The notes: generated by a model from the sequence alone, not told the origin. A stretch of 64,000 bases of DNA from PKWO01 sp036384915 (GCA_036384915.1 DASVLJ010000030.1:1-64000), one strand, 5' to 3'; counted from the stretch's first letter, positions 16,707 through 26,353 are shown. Made by a program: numbers and translations.

Positions 16707-18950
16707 CTATTGCGGCAGGTCCATCGCCGCCAGCCGTGTCGAGAGGCGGCGGTTTTCGAGGAACACTTCGTGGCGCCGCAATGCTTCACGGATGTTTTCC
16801 CGCATGGCTTTGTCTCCGATGGGTTTGCTCAGCACCTTGTAGAGGTCGCCCTCGTTGACTGCTCCGATGACGGTGGCATAGTCCGCGTGGCCGGTCAACA
16901 GGATGCGTACCGCGTCCGGATACATTTCCTTGGCGCGATGCAGGAACACGGTGCCGGTCATGCCAGGCATGCGCTGGTCTGAAATGATGACGCTGACGTT
17001 GTGCAGGGCCAGCAGTTCAAAAGCCTCTGCGGCGGACGACGCGGTCAGGAATTTCCAGTTTTCATGGTGGAAAGCGCGCCGCATGGCCGACAGCACCAGC
17101 GGTTCGTCGTCGACCAGCAGTACGGTATTGACCGGAGCATTGTCGCCTAGCGATTCGAGGCGCCTACCCTCTTGCAGCAGTGCCGTCAACTCCGCCTCCG
17201 GAATCGGGCGGGAAAACAGGTAGCCTTGCATCTCTTCGCACATTTGCTTGCGCAGATAGCCGTATTGGCTTAGCGACTCGACGCCTTCGGCAATCACGGA
17301 AAGCCCGAGATTGCCGGCCATGGACAGGATGCTGCGCACCAGGGCCGCGCTGCCCGGGTGCTGGGTCATGTCGCGGATGAAGGATTGATCGATCTTGATC
17401 CGGTCCACCGGGTAGTGGCGCAGATAGGATAAGGAGGAATAGCCGGTACCGAAATCGTCCAGGGAAAGGCTTACGCCCAATTGCTTGAGCTCGTGCATGG
17501 TCTGGATGGTTTTTTCGGCGCTTTCCAGGATCAGGCTCTCCGTCAATTCCAGCTCCAGGTATTCCGCCGGCAAGCCGGTTTCCTGCAATGCGCCGCGCAC
17601 CAAGGCCACCAGGTCGGGCATGCGGAACTGCTGAGCCGACATATTGACCGCCACCCGCAGCCAGGCAAATCCCTTGTCGTGCCAGTTGCGCGCCGCAACA
17701 CAGGCCGAGCGCAGCGCCCACGTACCCACGGCCGGCATCAAGCCGCTGGCTTCGAGCAGGGGAACGAATACTCCGGGCGGTATTTGTCCGCGCTGCGGAT
17801 GCTGCCAGCGCAACAGCGCCTCCACGCCGACCACCTGCCCGGTCCTGAGATTGACTTGCGGCTGATAGTGCAGCAGAAATTCGTCCCGCTCCAGGGCGCG
17901 GTGCAGGTCGGCTGCCATCTGCATGCGTTTCTCCAGGTCGCGATCGAGATCGGCGCTGTACAGCCTCACGCCGAATTCGTCGTCGTGCTGCTCGGCTGCG
18001 GCGCGCGCGCGCCGCAGCAGGTACTTGACCTCCGGTTCATGTGTCGGAAAGACGGCACCGCCCACGCTGCACTGTACGAAAACTTCATTTTCACCGATCT
18101 TGATCGCACGAGCCAGGCTGGCTTGAACCTGGTTGGCCAGTTCCAGCGCCTCGTCCATGTCTTGCTCCCGCACCGCCAGCAGGGCGAATTCGTCAGGCGC
18201 CAGTTGCGCGACGAAATTATCCACGCCGTGCCCATGCTCCAGCCGAGCGGCTACCTCGCGCAACACTTCGTCCATCCCCGCATTGCCGAGCAATTGCAAT
18301 ACGTGCTCCGTGCGCTGCAGTTTGATATCGAGCAGCACCAGCGATCCGCCGCTTTCGGCGATGTCTTCGGCGGCCTTGACCAGGCGCTCGCTCAACATCG
18401 GCCCGCTGGGCAGGCCTGTCTGCGAATTATAGAAGGCCAGGTAATACAGCTTGGTTTCGGCAGCCAGCCGCCGCTGATCGATTTCCATGTGCACCAAGGC
18501 ATAGGAAATATCGTCGGCAATGTCGGACAACAATTGGACCACGCCGGCGGCGACGAAATCGGCACAGTCCACATGCAGGATCAGCACGCCGCGGATTCGT
18601 CCTGAATCCCGCAATGGCACTCCGATGACTGCGCAGTAGCCATCGCCGGACTCTTCGAAGGTCTCGGCACGCATGCCGGCGCAAACGCGCCGGATCAGGC
18701 CCGGGCCGGCGGCTTCCGCATCGCGGAACGGTAACGCCTTGCCCCATGAGGCAAAATGGCGGAAGGTGTTGTTGGTCGGGTCGATCAGGCCCAACGATGC
18801 GTAGGGAAACAAACCGCTTTCGACGGCGATGCGTGTGACTTCGAGATACAGGCTGTCGGGGGAACTGGACCGGGTCGCCGCACGGCTGACGCGGCTGGTC
18901 ATGGTCAACACGCGGTTGACGGTTTGTATATGCATAGCCGGGTTGTCCAT
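16707..18950 (-). CDS. GAF-GGDEF(degenerate)-EAL-receiver cyclic-di-GMP protein
   Basis: A 747-residue cytoplasmic protein. A GAF-like sensor domain (about 20-165) is followed by a GGDEF domain whose active-site loop reads APDEF (about 253-257). The two Gly are lost, so cyclase activity is unlikely. An EAL phosphodiesterase domain comes next, with its signature Glu at about 377 in VEALLRW and LDDFGTGYSSLSYL further on. A C-terminal receiver domain (about 610-735) has its Asp at 658 in SDQRMPGMTG. The expected activity is breakdown of cyclic-di-GMP, gated by phosphorylation. A receiver placed after the EAL domain is less common than one at the N-terminus. It lies 8 bases upstream of the HPt gene, a likely phosphate donor. 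Confidence 0.9.
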   Translation of the reverse strand: MDNPAMHIQTVNRVLTMTSRVSRAATRSSSPDSLYLEVTRIAVESGLFPYASLGLIDPTNNTFRHFASWGKALPFRDAEAAGPGLIRRVCAGMRAETFEESGDGYCAVIGVPLRDSGRIRGVLILHVDCADFVAAGVVQLLSDIADDISYALVHMEIDQRRLAAETKLYYLAFYNSQTGLPSGPMLSERLVKAAEDIAESGGSLVLLDIKLQRTEHVLQLLGNAGMDEVLREVAARLEHGHGVDNFVAQLAPDEFALLAVREQDMDEALELANQVQASLARAIKIGENEVFVQCSVGGAVFPTHEPEVKYLLRRARAAAEQHDDEFGVRLYSADLDRDLEKRMQMAADLHRALERDEFLLHYQPQVNLRTGQVVGVEALLRWQHPQRGQIPPGVFVPLLEASGLMPAVGTWALRSACVAARNWHDKGFAWLRVAVNMSAQQFRMPDLVALVRGALQETGLPAEYLELELTESLILESAEKTIQTMHELKQLGVSLSLDDFGTGYSSLSYLRHYPVDRIKIDQSFIRDMTQHPGSAALVRSILSMAGNLGLSVIAEGVESLSQYGYLRKQMCEEMQGYLFSRPIPEAELTALLQEGRRLESLGDNAPVNTVLLVDDEPLVLSAMRRAFHHENWKFLTASSAAEAFELLALHNVSVIISDQRMPGMTGTVFLHRAKEMYPDAVRILLTGHADYATVIGAVNEGDLYKVLSKPIGDKAMRENIREALRRHEVFLENRRLSTRLAAMDLPQ

Positions 18951-18962
18951 GGGGCGGCGCGT

Positions 18963-19349
18963 TCAGCGGTCTATCGAATCCTTGCCTTTCTGCAAAACTT
19001 TGTTGATGCGCTGCGACAATTCCCAGCGGTCTATCGGTTTGACGACGAAATCGTCGATACCCGATGACGTCAGCCGTTGATGTGAAGCGACATCGTCCAG
19101 AGAAGATATCACAATGATGGGGATTGTTTGTGTGACGGAATTGGCTTTTAGTGCGCGCGCCACCTCGAAACCGTCGCGTCCGGGCATCATCAGGTCGAGC
19201 AGGATCAAATCCGGAACCATGGAGGCGGCCAATTCCAGCCCCGCTTCGCCGCTGGCGGCGGACCGGACCTCGTGGCCATCGGCTTTGACAAAAACCTCAA
19301 AAAGACGTCGATTTCGCTCTTCGTCGTCAATGATCAGGATGTTTGCCAT
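18963..19349 (-). CDS. Single-domain response regulator
   Basis: A 128-residue stand-alone receiver domain. The acidic pair is in IIDDEERN, the phospho-acceptor is D52 in LLDLMMPGRDG, and the conserved Lys is in VVKPIDR. There is no output domain, so it acts by protein contact or as a phosphate sink within the cluster. It ends 12 bases before the GAF-EAL-receiver gene and follows the membrane GGDEF/EAL gene by about 140 bases. It resembles receivers that shuttle phosphate to HPt proteins. Confidence 0.9.
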   Translation of the reverse strand: MANILIIDDEERNRRLFEVFVKADGHEVRSAASGEAGLELAASMVPDLILLDLMMPGRDGFEVARALKANSVTQTIPIIVISSLDDVASHQRLTSSGIDDFVVKPIDRWELSQRINKVLQKGKDSIDR

Positions 19350-19486
19350 CGCTTTATCCGTTTCCGCTCAACAAGGATGAAATGCAGGCTCTTGGGGCTC
19401 CAGGCGTTGCCTTTCGATCATAGGCCCCGGCAGCAGACAGACTCAAGCATTGCACACTTGATACCGACAGTGTAATGCGATTTTTC

Positions 19487-22279
19487 TCAGATTGCAGTGG
19501 CGGAGGTCGAAACGAGATGGGGAGCGGGCTTGCCGATGGCGTAGCCTTGCGCGAAGTCCACTCCCATGATCTTCAGGCGCTGCAAGGTCTCTTCGCTTTC
19601 GACGAATTCGGCGATGGTCTCGATATGCATGACCTGGCCCACACGGTTGATCGCCTCGACCATCGCATGGTCGATGGGATTGCGGGCCATGTCCTTGACG
19701 AAGCTGCCGTCGATCTTGAGATAGTCGACCGGCAAATGCTTCAGGTAGGAAAACGAAGACATGCCGCTGCCAAAATCGTCCAGGGCAATGCGGCAGCCGA
19801 GATCCCGCAGGGTGCGGATCAACACCGCAGCTTTGGCCAGATTGGCAATGGCGGCGGTCTCCGTGATTTCGAAGCAGATACTCTGCGGCGGCACCTTGGT
19901 CGCCTGGAATTGCTCGCGCACGAAAGGCAGGAAATCGACGTCCCCCATCGACGTGCCCGAAAGATTGATCGCGTATATCTCGTCTTCCACGCCCGAACGC
20001 GCGCGCTGCGCGTGCAAGGCCAGCGCGTTGCGGATCACCCAGCGGTCGATGGCCGGCATCAAACCGTAGCGCTCGGCAGCGGGAATGAAGGCGACGGGAG
20101 GGACGATCTGGTCGTTTTCATCCTTCAGCCGCAGCAGTATCTCGCAATGCATTTTGGTCTGAAGACCCGGCGCCAGCGGCAGAATGGGCTGCGAATACAG
20201 CACGAAACGGTCTTCCTCGAGCGCCTGGCGGATCCGGCCAATCCAGCCCATCTCGCCTTGGCGCTGGGCCAGCTCCTGGTCTTCGTGGGAAAAGACATGG
20301 ACGCGATTGCGTCCATGATCCTTGGCCAGATAGCAGGCCGCATCCGCGATGCGCAGCACGTCTGCCAGCGTTGCGGGCTGCTCGCCGAAGGTCACAAGGC
20401 CGATGCTGGCGCTCGATGGAAAGCTGCGCTCGCTCCAAGTAAAGTGGAAATCCGCCACGGTCTGGCGCAGGGATTCGGCTATCTTCAGGGCCGGCCCTGT
20501 CGGGCAGGCTTCAAGCAGCACGCCGAATTCGTCGCCGCCGAGCCGTGCCAGCGTGTCGTTTTGCCGCAATTTCGATCTGAGCCGCTCGGCCAACTGCTTC
20601 AGCAGCTCGTCGCCGGCCAAGTGGCCGCAGGTGTCGTTGACGATCTTGAACTGGTCGAGATCAAGGTAAAGCAGGGAATGCTGCCGGTTGAACGTCGCAT
20701 TGGCCAACATCGCAATCAGCCGGCGCTCGAATTCGCGCCGGTTGATCAGGCCGGTCAATTCGTCGTGATTGGCCTGGTAGGACAAATGCGTGGCATAAGC
20801 GCGGTCCTTGCTCACGTCGTGCAGGACCCATACGGTCCCCATTGCCTTGCCTTCGCGGTCGAGCAGTTGCGCAATCGAGCGGTTGACCGCGACTTCGCGC
20901 CCGTCGCGCCCGACCACGAGCAGGTTGGTTTGCAAGGTCACGTCGTGTTTCTTGGCCTGGAATTCGACATCGGCGACGCTCAGACGGGTTTGTTCCTCAA
21001 GCAGTGTGCATACCTCCTCCGCCGGCCTGCCCTTTGCTTCCTCGATGCGCCAACCGGTAATGACGACTGCGGCTTGGTTCAGGTATTCGATGCAGCCGCC
21101 GGTATCGACCGTGATCACGGCGTCGCCTATCGATTCCAGCGTCACCTGCGCACGTTCTTTTTCCGCGTGCAGCAATTCCGCATTGCGCTTGCGTTCCGTG
21201 ATATCGGTCATCGAGCCGGCCATGCGCACGGCACGGCCGTTTTCCGAACGCGCCGATTGCGCACGCGAGCGCATCCAGCGCAGATTGCCCGCGCCGGTCA
21301 CGACACGAAACTCGACGTCGAACGGCGCATGGTCGCGCAGATGGGCGATCAGCTTGCGCCGTAGCGCCGGCCTGTCGTCGGGATGGGCAAGGTGCAGGAA
21401 CCCGGTTGTGCCGCTGCCACCGCCTTCCATCTCCAACATTTCCAGCATGCGCGGGGAATAATAAAACGTGCCGTTGACGATATCCCAATCCCACAAGCCG
21501 TCGTTGCTGCCGCTCATAGCCAGTTGCAAACGCTGTTCGGAGGTGCGTAGCGCCTCCGCCAGATTTTCCTGCCGCAGCCAGATGCGGCGGGCGACCGCGA
21601 TGCCGCTCAAAATCAGGAGGACGCCAAGGGTCCAGCTCGCGACAAGCAGGATATGCTGCACGTGGCGCGCGGCCTGCTCAAGCCTTTGTGCAAGATCGTA
21701 TTCGATATCGGCCAGGTTCTGATTGATCTCCCGGATTCGTACCAGGTTCTGCTGCGCTGCCGCGGCATCGGGATTGACCGAGCGCAAGGCGGTGTGCAGG
21801 CTGTCGGCGGCCGTATCGAGTTGCATCAAGCTGCGGTCGGCCGCATTCCATATGCCGGCGGCATCGATCCCGATGTCGAACAGCTGCGAGGTCTGGAAGG
21901 CGAAGATCATATCGTCGGCGTCGACCTCGCCATTGCCGGCCGAGAGCATGCCGCGCCGCGCCAAAGCATAGTTCGGTACAGGTTTCGACAATTCGATCCG
22001 CGCCAGCCGGCCTGCCATCGGTATCGTCATGTTTTGCCGGTAGGCGCTGTATTCCCGCTCTTCGCCGGAAGCGGCGTATTGCAGCAGGTGCAGCGCTGCA
22101 TCCTTCTGCGATTTGGAGTACAGGCTTTCGGCAGCAACCTGGGCCCGTATCGACGACAGCAGCCGCAGCCGCATCATGCCGAGCATGCCCAGCGTGAGGA
22201 AGATAGCGAGGAAAATCGATGCGACCTTGATCCACCTTGCGGACAGGAAGTGCGGGCGGAGCGAAGTCGAAAACGGCAT
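19487..22279 (-). CDS. Membrane PAS-GGDEF-EAL cyclic-di-GMP enzyme
   Basis: About 930 residues from the ATG at 22279; a TTG 19 codons upstream is also possible, and neither has a strong ribosome binding site. One membrane helix lies near the N-terminus (about 15-35), then a roughly 180-residue periplasmic helical sensor region and a second helix (about 205-230). Two PAS domains follow (the first contains GLWDWD), then GGDEF with intact active site GGDEF at 581-585, and EAL with ECILLR-type signature E-I-L-L-R (Glu about 713) and LDDFGSGMSSFSYL. Both cyclase and phosphodiesterase active sites look intact, so the protein may switch between making and breaking cyclic-di-GMP in response to a periplasmic signal. 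It is the first gene of the signalling series. Confidence 0.9.
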   Translation of the reverse strand: MPFSTSLRPHFLSARWIKVASIFLAIFLTLGMLGMMRLRLLSSIRAQVAAESLYSKSQKDAALHLLQYAASGEEREYSAYRQNMTIPMAGRLARIELSKPVPNYALARRGMLSAGNGEVDADDMIFAFQTSQLFDIGIDAAGIWNAADRSLMQLDTAADSLHTALRSVNPDAAAAQQNLVRIREINQNLADIEYDLAQRLEQAARHVQHILLVASWTLGVLLILSGIAVARRIWLRQENLAEALRTSEQRLQLAMSGSNDGLWDWDIVNGTFYYSPRMLEMLEMEGGGSGTTGFLHLAHPDDRPALRRKLIAHLRDHAPFDVEFRVVTGAGNLRWMRSRAQSARSENGRAVRMAGSMTDITERKRNAELLHAEKERAQVTLESIGDAVITVDTGGCIEYLNQAAVVITGWRIEEAKGRPAEEVCTLLEEQTRLSVADVEFQAKKHDVTLQTNLLVVGRDGREVAVNRSIAQLLDREGKAMGTVWVLHDVSKDRAYATHLSYQANHDELTGLINRREFERRLIAMLANATFNRQHSLLYLDLDQFKIVNDTCGHLAGDELLKQLAERLRSKLRQNDTLARLGGDEFGVLLEACPTGPALKIAESLRQTVADFHFTWSERSFPSSASIGLVTFGEQPATLADVLRIADAACYLAKDHGRNRVHVFSHEDQELAQRQGEMGWIGRIRQALEEDRFVLYSQPILPLAPGLQTKMHCEILLRLKDENDQIVPPVAFIPAAERYGLMPAIDRWVIRNALALHAQRARSGVEDEIYAINLSGTSMGDVDFLPFVREQFQATKVPPQSICFEITETAAIANLAKAAVLIRTLRDLGCRIALDDFGSGMSSFSYLKHLPVDYLKIDGSFVKDMARNPIDHAMVEAINRVGQVMHIETIAEFVESEETLQRLKIMGVDFAQGYAIGKPAPHLVSTSATAI

Positions 22280-22413
22280 GCGATAGACGTGTAATGACGT
22301 GAGCGGTGTGCCGCCGGAGGGCAGCCTATCCGTCAATCATATCGTCTAGACTTTCTTTGTGGCAAGAGCATTAATTGATGAAACTATACGTCAAAAAGAG
22401 GTTTGACACATAG

Positions 22414-22623
22414 TCAATGATGGTGAACGAGGGTGCCGTCGGCGATGTAGGCTTGCACCACTTCCTTCTGCCCCATGGCATAGCGAAGCACCTCGCCACA
22501 GTCACAGATTCCCTGGTAAGGCTGGATGTGCGAACACGCCGAGACAGCCTGCAAAAACACCTTCACCGGCTTGCCGCACTGCTTGCATTTGAAGTTCAAA
22601 ATACGGGTGGGTTTGAGATTCAT
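22414..22623 (-). CDS. Small zinc-ribbon-like protein at the end of the cyanophycin operon
   Basis: A 69-residue protein; the ATG at 22623 was chosen because the protein then begins MNLKPTRILNFKCKQCG, although an in-frame ATG six codons earlier exists. Cys13 and Cys16 (CKQC) with Cys40 and Cys42 (CDC) could form one metal site; Cys30 is also present. It ends in three His. I do not recognise a named family. It lies 21 bases after the methyltransferase gene on the same strand and is probably the last gene of the cphA'-cphA transcript. A role in cyanophycin metabolism is only suggested by position. Confidence 0.6.
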   Translation of the reverse strand: MNLKPTRILNFKCKQCGKPVKVFLQAVSACSHIQPYQGICDCGEVLRYAMGQKEVVQAYIADGTLVHHH

Positions 22624-22644
22624 GGGAATTCCAATTAACAATCG

Positions 22645-23763
22645 TTAACATTTATTGATGCGCCAAAGCGACGTAAGTTCGGCGTTACGCGCGGCAAAAA
22701 GAGGGTCATTTCTGTCCATGGAGCGCGGATGGAACGGCTTGGTGTCGATTTTTCCGGCAACTTGCAGACCCGCGGTATCGATCCAGGACAGCAATTCCGC
22801 GCGCGTACGCAAACCAAGATGTTCGGCCAGGTCGGACAGAATCAACCATCCCTCCCCGCCATCGTCGAGATGTTCGGCAAGACCGGCAAGGAAGCCGCGC
22901 AGCATACGGCTTTCGGGATCGTAGACTGCATGTTCCAAAGGCGAATACGCACGTGCCGGAACCCAGGGCGGATTGCAGACAATGAGCTTGGCGCGGCCAG
23001 GCGGGAACAGGTCCGCTTGCACCACTTCCACCTGTGCCGCATATCCCAGCGCGTCGATGTTGGCGCGCGCGCATTGCAAAGCGCGCGGCTCCATGTCGGT
23101 CGCGACGATGCGTTTGACGCCGCGCCGGGCCAAAATGGCTGCCAGCACGCCGGTACCCGTGCCAACGTCAATGGCTGATTCCATGGAGGGCAACGGCGCC
23201 TTGGCAACGAGTTCGAGATATTCCCCGCGCACGGGCGAAAACACGCCATAGTGCGGATGGATACGCGCATCGAGCGCGGAAATTTCGACGCCCTTCTTGC
23301 GCCACTCGTGGGCGCCGATCAAGCCTTGCAACTCCCGCAGCGATACGACAAACGCGCCTTGCGCTTCGCCATAGGCTTCGAGACAGGCCTGCCGGACGTC
23401 GGGCGCACGGCGCAAGGGGATGACGTAATCGGTCCCGCAGAGGATCAGGATGGTGCCCAGGATGCGCGCGCGGTGCGATTGCGCCTGCCGGTGGAAATGG
23501 AACGCTTCCGCGGGCGTGGCAGGTTTCTTGCGCTGTCTGACTTCGCAGCGCCGCGCCAGGGCTTGCAGCAACTGGCGCGCATTATGGAAATCGCCGCGCC
23601 ATAGCAGCGATGTGCCTTCCGAAGCCAACCGGTAGGCGGCATCGGCAGTCATGCGGTCGTCAGCAACCGCTATGCGTTTGGGCGGCGCGGCGCCCGCCTC
23701 CGATTGCCACAGGGCGCTCTGCTCCGTGCCCTGTTCAGTCCATGTGAGGAGCGGCAGGCTCAA
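22645..23763 (-). CDS. SAM-dependent methyltransferase (N5-glutamine-type motif)
   Basis: About 372 residues if it starts at the TTG at 23763, whose TTGA overlaps the cphA stop codon and would couple translation. The first in-frame ATG (23652) gives 335 residues but loses conserved-looking sequence (LTWTEQGTEQSALW). Residues 199-205 read DVGTGTG (SAM-binding motif I), and N264-P-P-W is motif IV of N5-glutamine and related amino-group methyltransferases. The N-terminal 150 residues are helical and unassigned. It is cytoplasmic and lies directly downstream of cphA. The substrate is unknown, and the location makes an amide- or amine-rich product such as cyanophycin or a translation factor only a guess. 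Confidence 0.75.
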   Translation of the reverse strand: MSLPLLTWTEQGTEQSALWQSEAGAAPPKRIAVADDRMTADAAYRLASEGTSLLWRGDFHNARQLLQALARRCEVRQRKKPATPAEAFHFHRQAQSHRARILGTILILCGTDYVIPLRRAPDVRQACLEAYGEAQGAFVVSLRELQGLIGAHEWRKKGVEISALDARIHPHYGVFSPVRGEYLELVAKAPLPSMESAIDVGTGTGVLAAILARRGVKRIVATDMEPRALQCARANIDALGYAAQVEVVQADLFPPGRAKLIVCNPPWVPARAYSPLEHAVYDPESRMLRGFLAGLAEHLDDGGEGWLILSDLAEHLGLRTRAELLSWIDTAGLQVAGKIDTKPFHPRSMDRNDPLFAARNAELTSLWRINKC

Positions 23764-26330
23764 GCTTCGGCAACGCGCTTGGCGATATGGGCCAGCGCCT
23801 CTTCGACCTGGTCGACCAGGATCAGGCACAGGTCGCCGCTGTCGAGTTTGCTCAAGGCGCGGTCGATGGCGATGAATTCGCCGCGGATTTCCTCGACGTT
23901 TTTGGTGCGCGGCGCGCCTTCCAGCCCCTGGGCCAAAAGTTTCATCACTTCGCCGTCTGCGCGGCCGCGCTGGCACTGGTCCTGGTACAGCAGCACCTCG
24001 TCGAAAGCCGTGCCGGCTATCGTGCCTTGCTGGCGGATGTCTTCGTCGCGCCGGTCGCCTGCCCCGCTGATGACGAGCGAGCGGCGCTTGGCCGGCATGG
24101 ACTCGATGGCCTGGATCAGGGCGGAAATCGCGTCGGGATTATGGCCGTAGTCAGCAATCACGGTCGCGCCGCGATAATCGAACATATTGAAGCGGCCCGG
24201 CGCATTGTCGCTGTCGCTCTTGAACGACTTCAGACCGGCTCGAATATCGTCCCAGTCGGTGCCGGCGGCCCAGGCGGCGGCAACAGCGGCCATCACGTTG
24301 TCGACCTGGAAGCCGATGCTGCCGTTACGCGTGATCGGTACTTCGGACAACGGCACCTTGTGCTGGGTCTTGCCTTCCACGGCCACGATGTGGCCTTCGT
24401 CGACATAGACCACGCGCTGCCCCTGGGCGCGGTGCGTCGTCATCAAGGGGTTCTTGCGGTCTTGGGCGAAGAAGGTGACGGAACCGCGGCAATTGTCGGC
24501 CATCGCAGCGACCACCGGATCGGCTGCATTCAATACCGCCGTGCCGCCGGGGGCGACGTTCTGCACGATGACGCGCTTCAACACAGCCAGATCTTCCAGC
24601 GTCGTGATGTAGTTCAAGCCCAGATGGTCGCCCGTGCCGATATTGGTCACGACGGCGACCTGGCAATGGTCGAAAGCCAGGCCTTCGCGCAAGATGCCGC
24701 CGCGCGCGGTTTCGAACACGGCGGCATCGACGTCGGGATGCAGCAGCACGTTGCGCGCGCTGCGCGGGCCGCTGCAGTCGCCGGTATCGATGCGCTCGCC
24801 GGCCACATACACGCCGTCGGTATTGGTCATGCCGACGCGCAAGCCGCTTTGGGCGAAGATGTGCGCGATCAGGCGTACCGTGGTGGTCTTGCCGTTGGTG
24901 CCGGTGACGGCCACGACCGGAATGCGCCCATCTTCGCCGTCGGCAAACATTTCGGAAATGATGGCTTCGCCGACCGCCCGGCCCTTGCCATAGGACGGCG
25001 AGAGATGCATGCGCAAGCCCGGTGCGGCATTGACTTCGACGATGCCGCCGCCCTGCTCTTCGATCGGCTTCAACAGGCTCTCGCACACCACGTCGACGCC
25101 GCAAATATCCAAGCCGATCATCTGGGCCGCCGCCACCACGCGCGCGGCCACGTCCGGATGCACGTCGTCGGTCACGTCGGTGGCGGAGCCGCCGGTGGAC
25201 AGGTTGGCATTGTTGCGCAGCTTGACGCGCTGGTTCTTGGCCGGCACCGATTCCGCGTCCAGCCCTTGCGTGGCCAGGCTGGCCAGGGCGATGTCGTCGA
25301 AGCGGATCTTGGTCAGGGAAGTGGCGTGACCCGTTCCGCGGCGCGGGTCTTTGTTCACTTCCTCGACCAGTTCGCGCACGGTGTGCTTGCCGTCGCCGAT
25401 CACTTGCGGCGGATCGCGCCGTGCCGCGGCCACGAGGCGCCCCCCGACCACGAGGCAGCGGAAATCGTCACCCGGGATGTAACGCTCAACCATGATGTTG
25501 TCGCGGAACTCCTTGGCTGCGGCATAGGCCAGATTCAATTGCTCGCGCGTGGTGACGTTGACCGTCACGCCCTTGCCCTGGTTGCCGTCCTTGGGCTTGA
25601 CCACGACAGGCAAGCCGATCTCGCAGGCGATATTCCAGGCGTCGTCGGCATCCGTTGCTGTGCGTCCGCCGGGCACCGGCACGCCGGCGGCAGCCAGCAG
25701 ATTCTTGGTCAATTCCTTGTTTTGCGCGATCGCTTCCGAAATGGCGCTGGTGCGGTCGATCTCGGCGGCCTGGATGTGGCGTTGCTTGCTGCCCCAGCCG
25801 AACATCACCAGGCTGCCATTGGTCAGGCGGCGATAAGGAATGTTGCGTGCCACGGCGGCTTGTACGATGGAACCGGTCGAGGGCCCCAGGCGCACGTCTT
25901 CATCGAGTTCGCGCAATTCATGCAGCGCGGCGGCGAGGTCGAAGGCGCTGTCGTTCAAGGTGGCCTGGCACAGGCTCTCGGCCAGCTTCAATGCCAGCCG
26001 CCCTACCGCTTCCTCGGTGTATTCGAACACCACCTGGAACACGCCGGTTTCCGCCGTGGGCGTGGTGCGGCTGAAGGTGACCGGACAGCCGGCCTGGGCC
26101 TGCAAACCAAGCGCCGCCAGCTCCAGCACGTGGGCCATGGAGACCGAACCGTCCTGGCGGTGCGGCTGCAATGGGCTAATTTGCGGAAAACGGTCGCGCA
26201 GGCGAGCCTCGAAGCCGGCGCGCCTGGTGATTGCGCACTCGTCGGCGGAACAGGTCACCACGGCCTCGATCGAGGTATGGTGGCTCCAGATGTTTGCACC
26301 GCGCAACGCGCGGACTCGTGACACTTCCAT
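23760..26330 (-). CDS. cphA: Cyanophycin synthetase
   Basis: An 856-residue cytoplasmic enzyme that extends cyanophycin, a poly-Asp backbone with Arg side groups, using ATP. It starts at the ATG at 26330 (MEVSRVRALRGANIWSH, the family's usual beginning) with GGAACGG upstream. Order: N-terminal CphA domain (1-160), ATP-grasp domain (about 220-470; VVVKPKDGNQGKGV is the ATP-binding strand), and a Mur-ligase-like domain whose P-loop GTNGKTT is at 477-483, ending in the complete Mur C-terminal domain (GAGDRRDEDIR region). Length and motifs are normal for an active CphA. It follows cphA' by 23 bases, and its stop overlaps the next start. Confidence 0.96.
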   Translation of the reverse strand: MEVSRVRALRGANIWSHHTSIEAVVTCSADECAITRRAGFEARLRDRFPQISPLQPHRQDGSVSMAHVLELAALGLQAQAGCPVTFSRTTPTAETGVFQVVFEYTEEAVGRLALKLAESLCQATLNDSAFDLAAALHELRELDEDVRLGPSTGSIVQAAVARNIPYRRLTNGSLVMFGWGSKQRHIQAAEIDRTSAISEAIAQNKELTKNLLAAAGVPVPGGRTATDADDAWNIACEIGLPVVVKPKDGNQGKGVTVNVTTREQLNLAYAAAKEFRDNIMVERYIPGDDFRCLVVGGRLVAAARRDPPQVIGDGKHTVRELVEEVNKDPRRGTGHATSLTKIRFDDIALASLATQGLDAESVPAKNQRVKLRNNANLSTGGSATDVTDDVHPDVAARVVAAAQMIGLDICGVDVVCESLLKPIEEQGGGIVEVNAAPGLRMHLSPSYGKGRAVGEAIISEMFADGEDGRIPVVAVTGTNGKTTTVRLIAHIFAQSGLRVGMTNTDGVYVAGERIDTGDCSGPRSARNVLLHPDVDAAVFETARGGILREGLAFDHCQVAVVTNIGTGDHLGLNYITTLEDLAVLKRVIVQNVAPGGTAVLNAADPVVAAMADNCRGSVTFFAQDRKNPLMTTHRAQGQRVVYVDEGHIVAVEGKTQHKVPLSEVPITRNGSIGFQVDNVMAAVAAAWAAGTDWDDIRAGLKSFKSDSDNAPGRFNMFDYRGATVIADYGHNPDAISALIQAIESMPAKRRSLVISGAGDRRDEDIRQQGTIAGTAFDEVLLYQDQCQRGRADGEVMKLLAQGLEGAPRTKNVEEIRGEFIAIDRALSKLDSGDLCLILVDQVEEALAHIAKRVAEA

Positions 26331-26353
26331 GTTACCGTTCCGTTCCGGTTGAA

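Noticed and set aside
19475..21364. 629-codon plus-strand frame opposite the GGDEF/EAL gene
   Set aside because: It is a shadow of a gene with intact GGDEF and EAL signatures and has no recognisable product.
23787..26321. 844-codon plus-strand frame opposite cphA
   Set aside because: It lies fully antisense to cphA, has shadow-type composition and no ribosome binding site.
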